Positions 62,087 to 64,000 of a stretch of 64,000 nucleotides of DNA are shown in pieces. Under the pieces are notes generated by a model. The model had not been told where the DNA came from, did no database searches, and worked only from the letters and a program-made list of their open reading frames with translations. Within the stretch, counting starts at the first letter, position 1; each line of letters begins with the position of its first letter. The stretch comes from Lunatimonas lonarensis (GTDB lineage Bacteria > Bacteroidota > Bacteroidia > Cytophagales > Cyclobacteriaceae), in the NCBI RefSeq assembly GCF_000390185.1, contig NZ_AQHR01000104.1, positions 87,844 to 151,843 on the forward strand, read 5' to 3'. The position numbers and the translations under genes are program-made.

Positions 62087-63559
62087 TTACTCATTTTCAA
62101 TTCTTTCCCAAATTTTGAAAACGATCTCATTTTCGACCTTATCTTGCCAATTTAGTTCCGATGGATCCCACTTGAATTTTATTCCAACTATGTCTTCTGG
62201 GATTCCGTTAAAAACCGTGTCATCTAAAAATACGGGAATAACCTCCGCATTTGGAATTCTTTTTTTAAAACAATCTCGCTCAAAAGTAGGCCAAATTTTG
62301 TCTCTATGATTTTGATCTAATAAGCATATAACAAGATTTGAATCTTCGATAAAAATTCGTTCAAACTCTTTGCTCCAAGCTTTTCCAAGATAGTTTGCTT
62401 CATAGTGTTCATCTAGAAATACAGATACATCGATAGAATCTAATTGTTCTGCAATGTATTTAGCGAGTTGTCTGTTTTCTCCCGCAAAGGAAATTGCGAT
62501 CTCAAATTCTCTTGGTTTAACATTGTCTCTGAAACCACAATCTCTACGAATTTCCTCCCAATCGACATTACACATATAATAGAATAATGCAGGATCTTCG
62601 ATTGCAAATGATTTATTTTTTTGATTGTAGAAAAAATATTGACCACATAGAGGTTTAGATTCTAATAGCGTACTTAAACGTCTCTCTTTTATACCATTTA
62701 TGCTAGCTCGCATATCATTATGTGCATTCGCAAGTTCATTTAAGTCAACTATAGAACTGTCTTGATTAGAAATTAACCTTAAGAGCTTGAAATATGGGTC
62801 GTTACTTGGTCTGAATCGCCGGCCTCTACAAAAATCCTTTACAGGATCTTTATAAGCGTGAGACAGTTTGGAAACCATAGAGGTTCTCACTTGAGAATCA
62901 TCGAAATTTAAGACTGCGGTATTTTCTTGATTTTCTAAAATATCATTTTTGACGCAAATAGTTTGACAAATGGCTTGAGTTAGCCAGTAATCGCCGTTGC
63001 TTTCCGGAAAAATGGAGTCAATATTTGCGAATTTAACATTTAATTTTTCCTCTCCACTTTTAATCAATTTTAAGATGGTTTTGTAATCTCCTGGAGCAAT
63101 TCTATGGATACCTGTTCGTTTTGCTATGTCATGAACCATTAATATTAGAGAAGAACCAACTTGATTTATCCCAACAAGAATTAATTTTGGTAAATTTTCA
63201 TCTGAAGTTTCAGCAGCAAGTTTAGCGATGTCTGCTAATTCAGTTTGTAAATCGGAAGATAAACGATGAAAATCATCAATAATGAAAAACCCTTTGGGCT
63301 TATTTTGAGCGATATTCATTATGGCTTCGATATCAACAGCTTGTCTTGCCGTCAAATATGTTATCTCAATATCAGCTGCAAGTTGCGAGATTATTTTCTT
63401 AACTGTTGTAGTTTTTCCGGTACCAGATTGGCCTTCAATAATAACAGGTTTTCCTTTCCTCCGTATGTCTAGCAATATTTCATTATAGTTCGGTGGTTTA
63501 ACAAAGGTGAATTGAGGAATTCCTTCTGTGACAAACACTTCTTCTACTAGTATTTTCAT
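62087..63559 (-). CDS. AAA-type ATPase with C-terminal TIR domain
   Basis: A 490-residue two-part protein. Residues about 27-215 form a P-loop ATPase: Walker A GQSGTGKT (43-50), Walker B FFIIDDFHRL (91-100) and a likely sensor-1 Asn in LILVGINQVG (127-136). A winged-helix-like region follows, ending FAIEDPALFYYM (318-329), a motif seen in archaeal-type STAND-related ATPases. Residues 351 to about 465 are a TIR domain (EFEIAISFAGENRQLAKYIA, VFLDEHYEANYLGKAW), with Glu427 in the segment KIWPTFERD at the position of the NADase glutamate. It is probably a stand-alone antiphage or NAD-depleting effector. Composition is clearly more AT-rich than the neighbouring genes, suggesting acquisition. Confidence 0.85.
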   Translation of the reverse strand: MKILVEEVFVTEGIPQFTFVKPPNYNEILLDIRRKGKPVIIEGQSGTGKTTTVKKIISQLAADIEITYLTARQAVDIEAIMNIAQNKPKGFFIIDDFHRLSSDLQTELADIAKLAAETSDENLPKLILVGINQVGSSLILMVHDIAKRTGIHRIAPGDYKTILKLIKSGEEKLNVKFANIDSIFPESNGDYWLTQAICQTICVKNDILENQENTAVLNFDDSQVRTSMVSKLSHAYKDPVKDFCRGRRFRPSNDPYFKLLRLISNQDSSIVDLNELANAHNDMRASINGIKERRLSTLLESKPLCGQYFFYNQKNKSFAIEDPALFYYMCNVDWEEIRRDCGFRDNVKPREFEIAISFAGENRQLAKYIAEQLDSIDVSVFLDEHYEANYLGKAWSKEFERIFIEDSNLVICLLDQNHRDKIWPTFERDCFKKRIPNAEVIPVFLDDTVFNGIPEDIVGIKFKWDPSELNWQDKVENEIVFKIWERIENE

Positions 63560-64000
63560 GTATTCTGGTTTTTCGTTGGAATATTGTCAAGTGGTATGCT
63601 GCCTGTATCTGAGCGAAATTTATGGTAGAAATTCTTTAGATACAATGGAAACGCCTAGAATCCAAAAAGTGGCCAAAGTTCTATTGACCCCGTTTTGATT
63701 GAAGTAACTCTGTTTGCATTAGATAAATCTATACATTCAATACGACAAAGCATATTGATTTATTGTTTTTATTAAATATTTGATTATTCATAAAATTATT
63801 TTATAAATTTTTATTTTTATTGTATTTAATACAAAATTTTATATTAGTTAAAAGTTATAAATTATAATTAACCATTTTTTTATCAATATAGGATCTTCTA
63901 TTGATGGGGATACTATCGGGGATTTGTAATGGATTTCTGGTTTAATTGGAGTTAACTAGTACTACTTTACGGAGTTAAAAATTTTGGCCAATAAGGCAAA
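63560..64000. other. AT-rich region upstream of the TIR gene
   Basis: 441 bp with no supported gene. From 63760 the sequence is extremely AT-rich, as often seen next to horizontally acquired genes. The promoter of the TIR gene should lie at 63560-63800, but I see no consensus element. Confidence 0.5.

Noticed and set aside
63560..64000. AT-rich end of the window as a CRISPR leader, attachment site or origin
   Set aside because: No repeats with spacers, DnaA boxes or integrase gene were seen; only low-complexity AT sequence.

Overview
This window is chromosomal DNA from a Bacteroidota bacterium, most likely order Cytophagales (Cyclobacteriaceae-like). The evidence is the alternative GlmU, DUF4293 and DUF4295 proteins, the L28-L33-DUF4295-FtsY operon, a RemB/Wzi-like barrel, type IX secretion (T9SS) C-terminal sorting domains, and promoters of the Bacteroidota form TTTG-N19/20-TAnnTTTG. 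I saw no rRNA, tRNA, CRISPR array or insertion sequence. This identification is inference from gene content, not a taxonomic computation.

Layout. 1-16.7 kb is housekeeping: rimK (cut by the window edge) and its protease partner, holB, alternative glmU and rpmE2 on the minus strand; then a RemB/Wzi-like barrel, comM, bactofilin, a trans-sulfuration enzyme, DUF4293, truA, an ABC exporter, a small envelope cluster with two tandem collagen-like lipoproteins, and hemE. 17-38 kb is one exopolysaccharide locus, all on the plus strand: two tandem phosphoglycosyl transferases with near-identical promoters, a fused bi-domain oxidoreductase, Wza, a Wzc tyrosine kinase, a Wzx flippase, a Wzy-like polymerase, about eight glycosyltransferases and a VpsJ-like alpha/alpha-toroid protein. 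38-48.5 kb returns to housekeeping: ftsY, DUF4295, rpmG, rpmB, rocD, a HAD phosphatase, a phosphate-porin-like barrel, hemB, an outer-membrane barrel, a GroES-like protein and dnaK.

49.3-61.1 kb holds three large secreted right-handed beta-helix paralogs in tandem. The first and third also carry three malectin-like carbohydrate-binding domains each and a T9SS sorting domain. The second lacks these and ends at an in-frame TAA inside a module that continues in its paralogs. After a frameshifted gene relic and a small membrane protein, 62.1-63.6 kb carries a single AT-rich gene on the minus strand that joins an AAA-type ATPase to a C-terminal TIR domain, a plausible stand-alone antiphage effector.

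How the parts may work together. The locus at 17-38 kb would build, flip, polymerise and export a surface polysaccharide. The beta-helix/malectin proteins at 49-61 kb look like secreted polysaccharide-binding or polysaccharide-cleaving enzymes. A short palindrome, GTATT-N3-AATAC, occurs at the start of both phosphoglycosyl transferase transcripts, once more between them, and in a weaker form upstream of the first beta-helix gene. It could be a shared operator, but that is a hypothesis.
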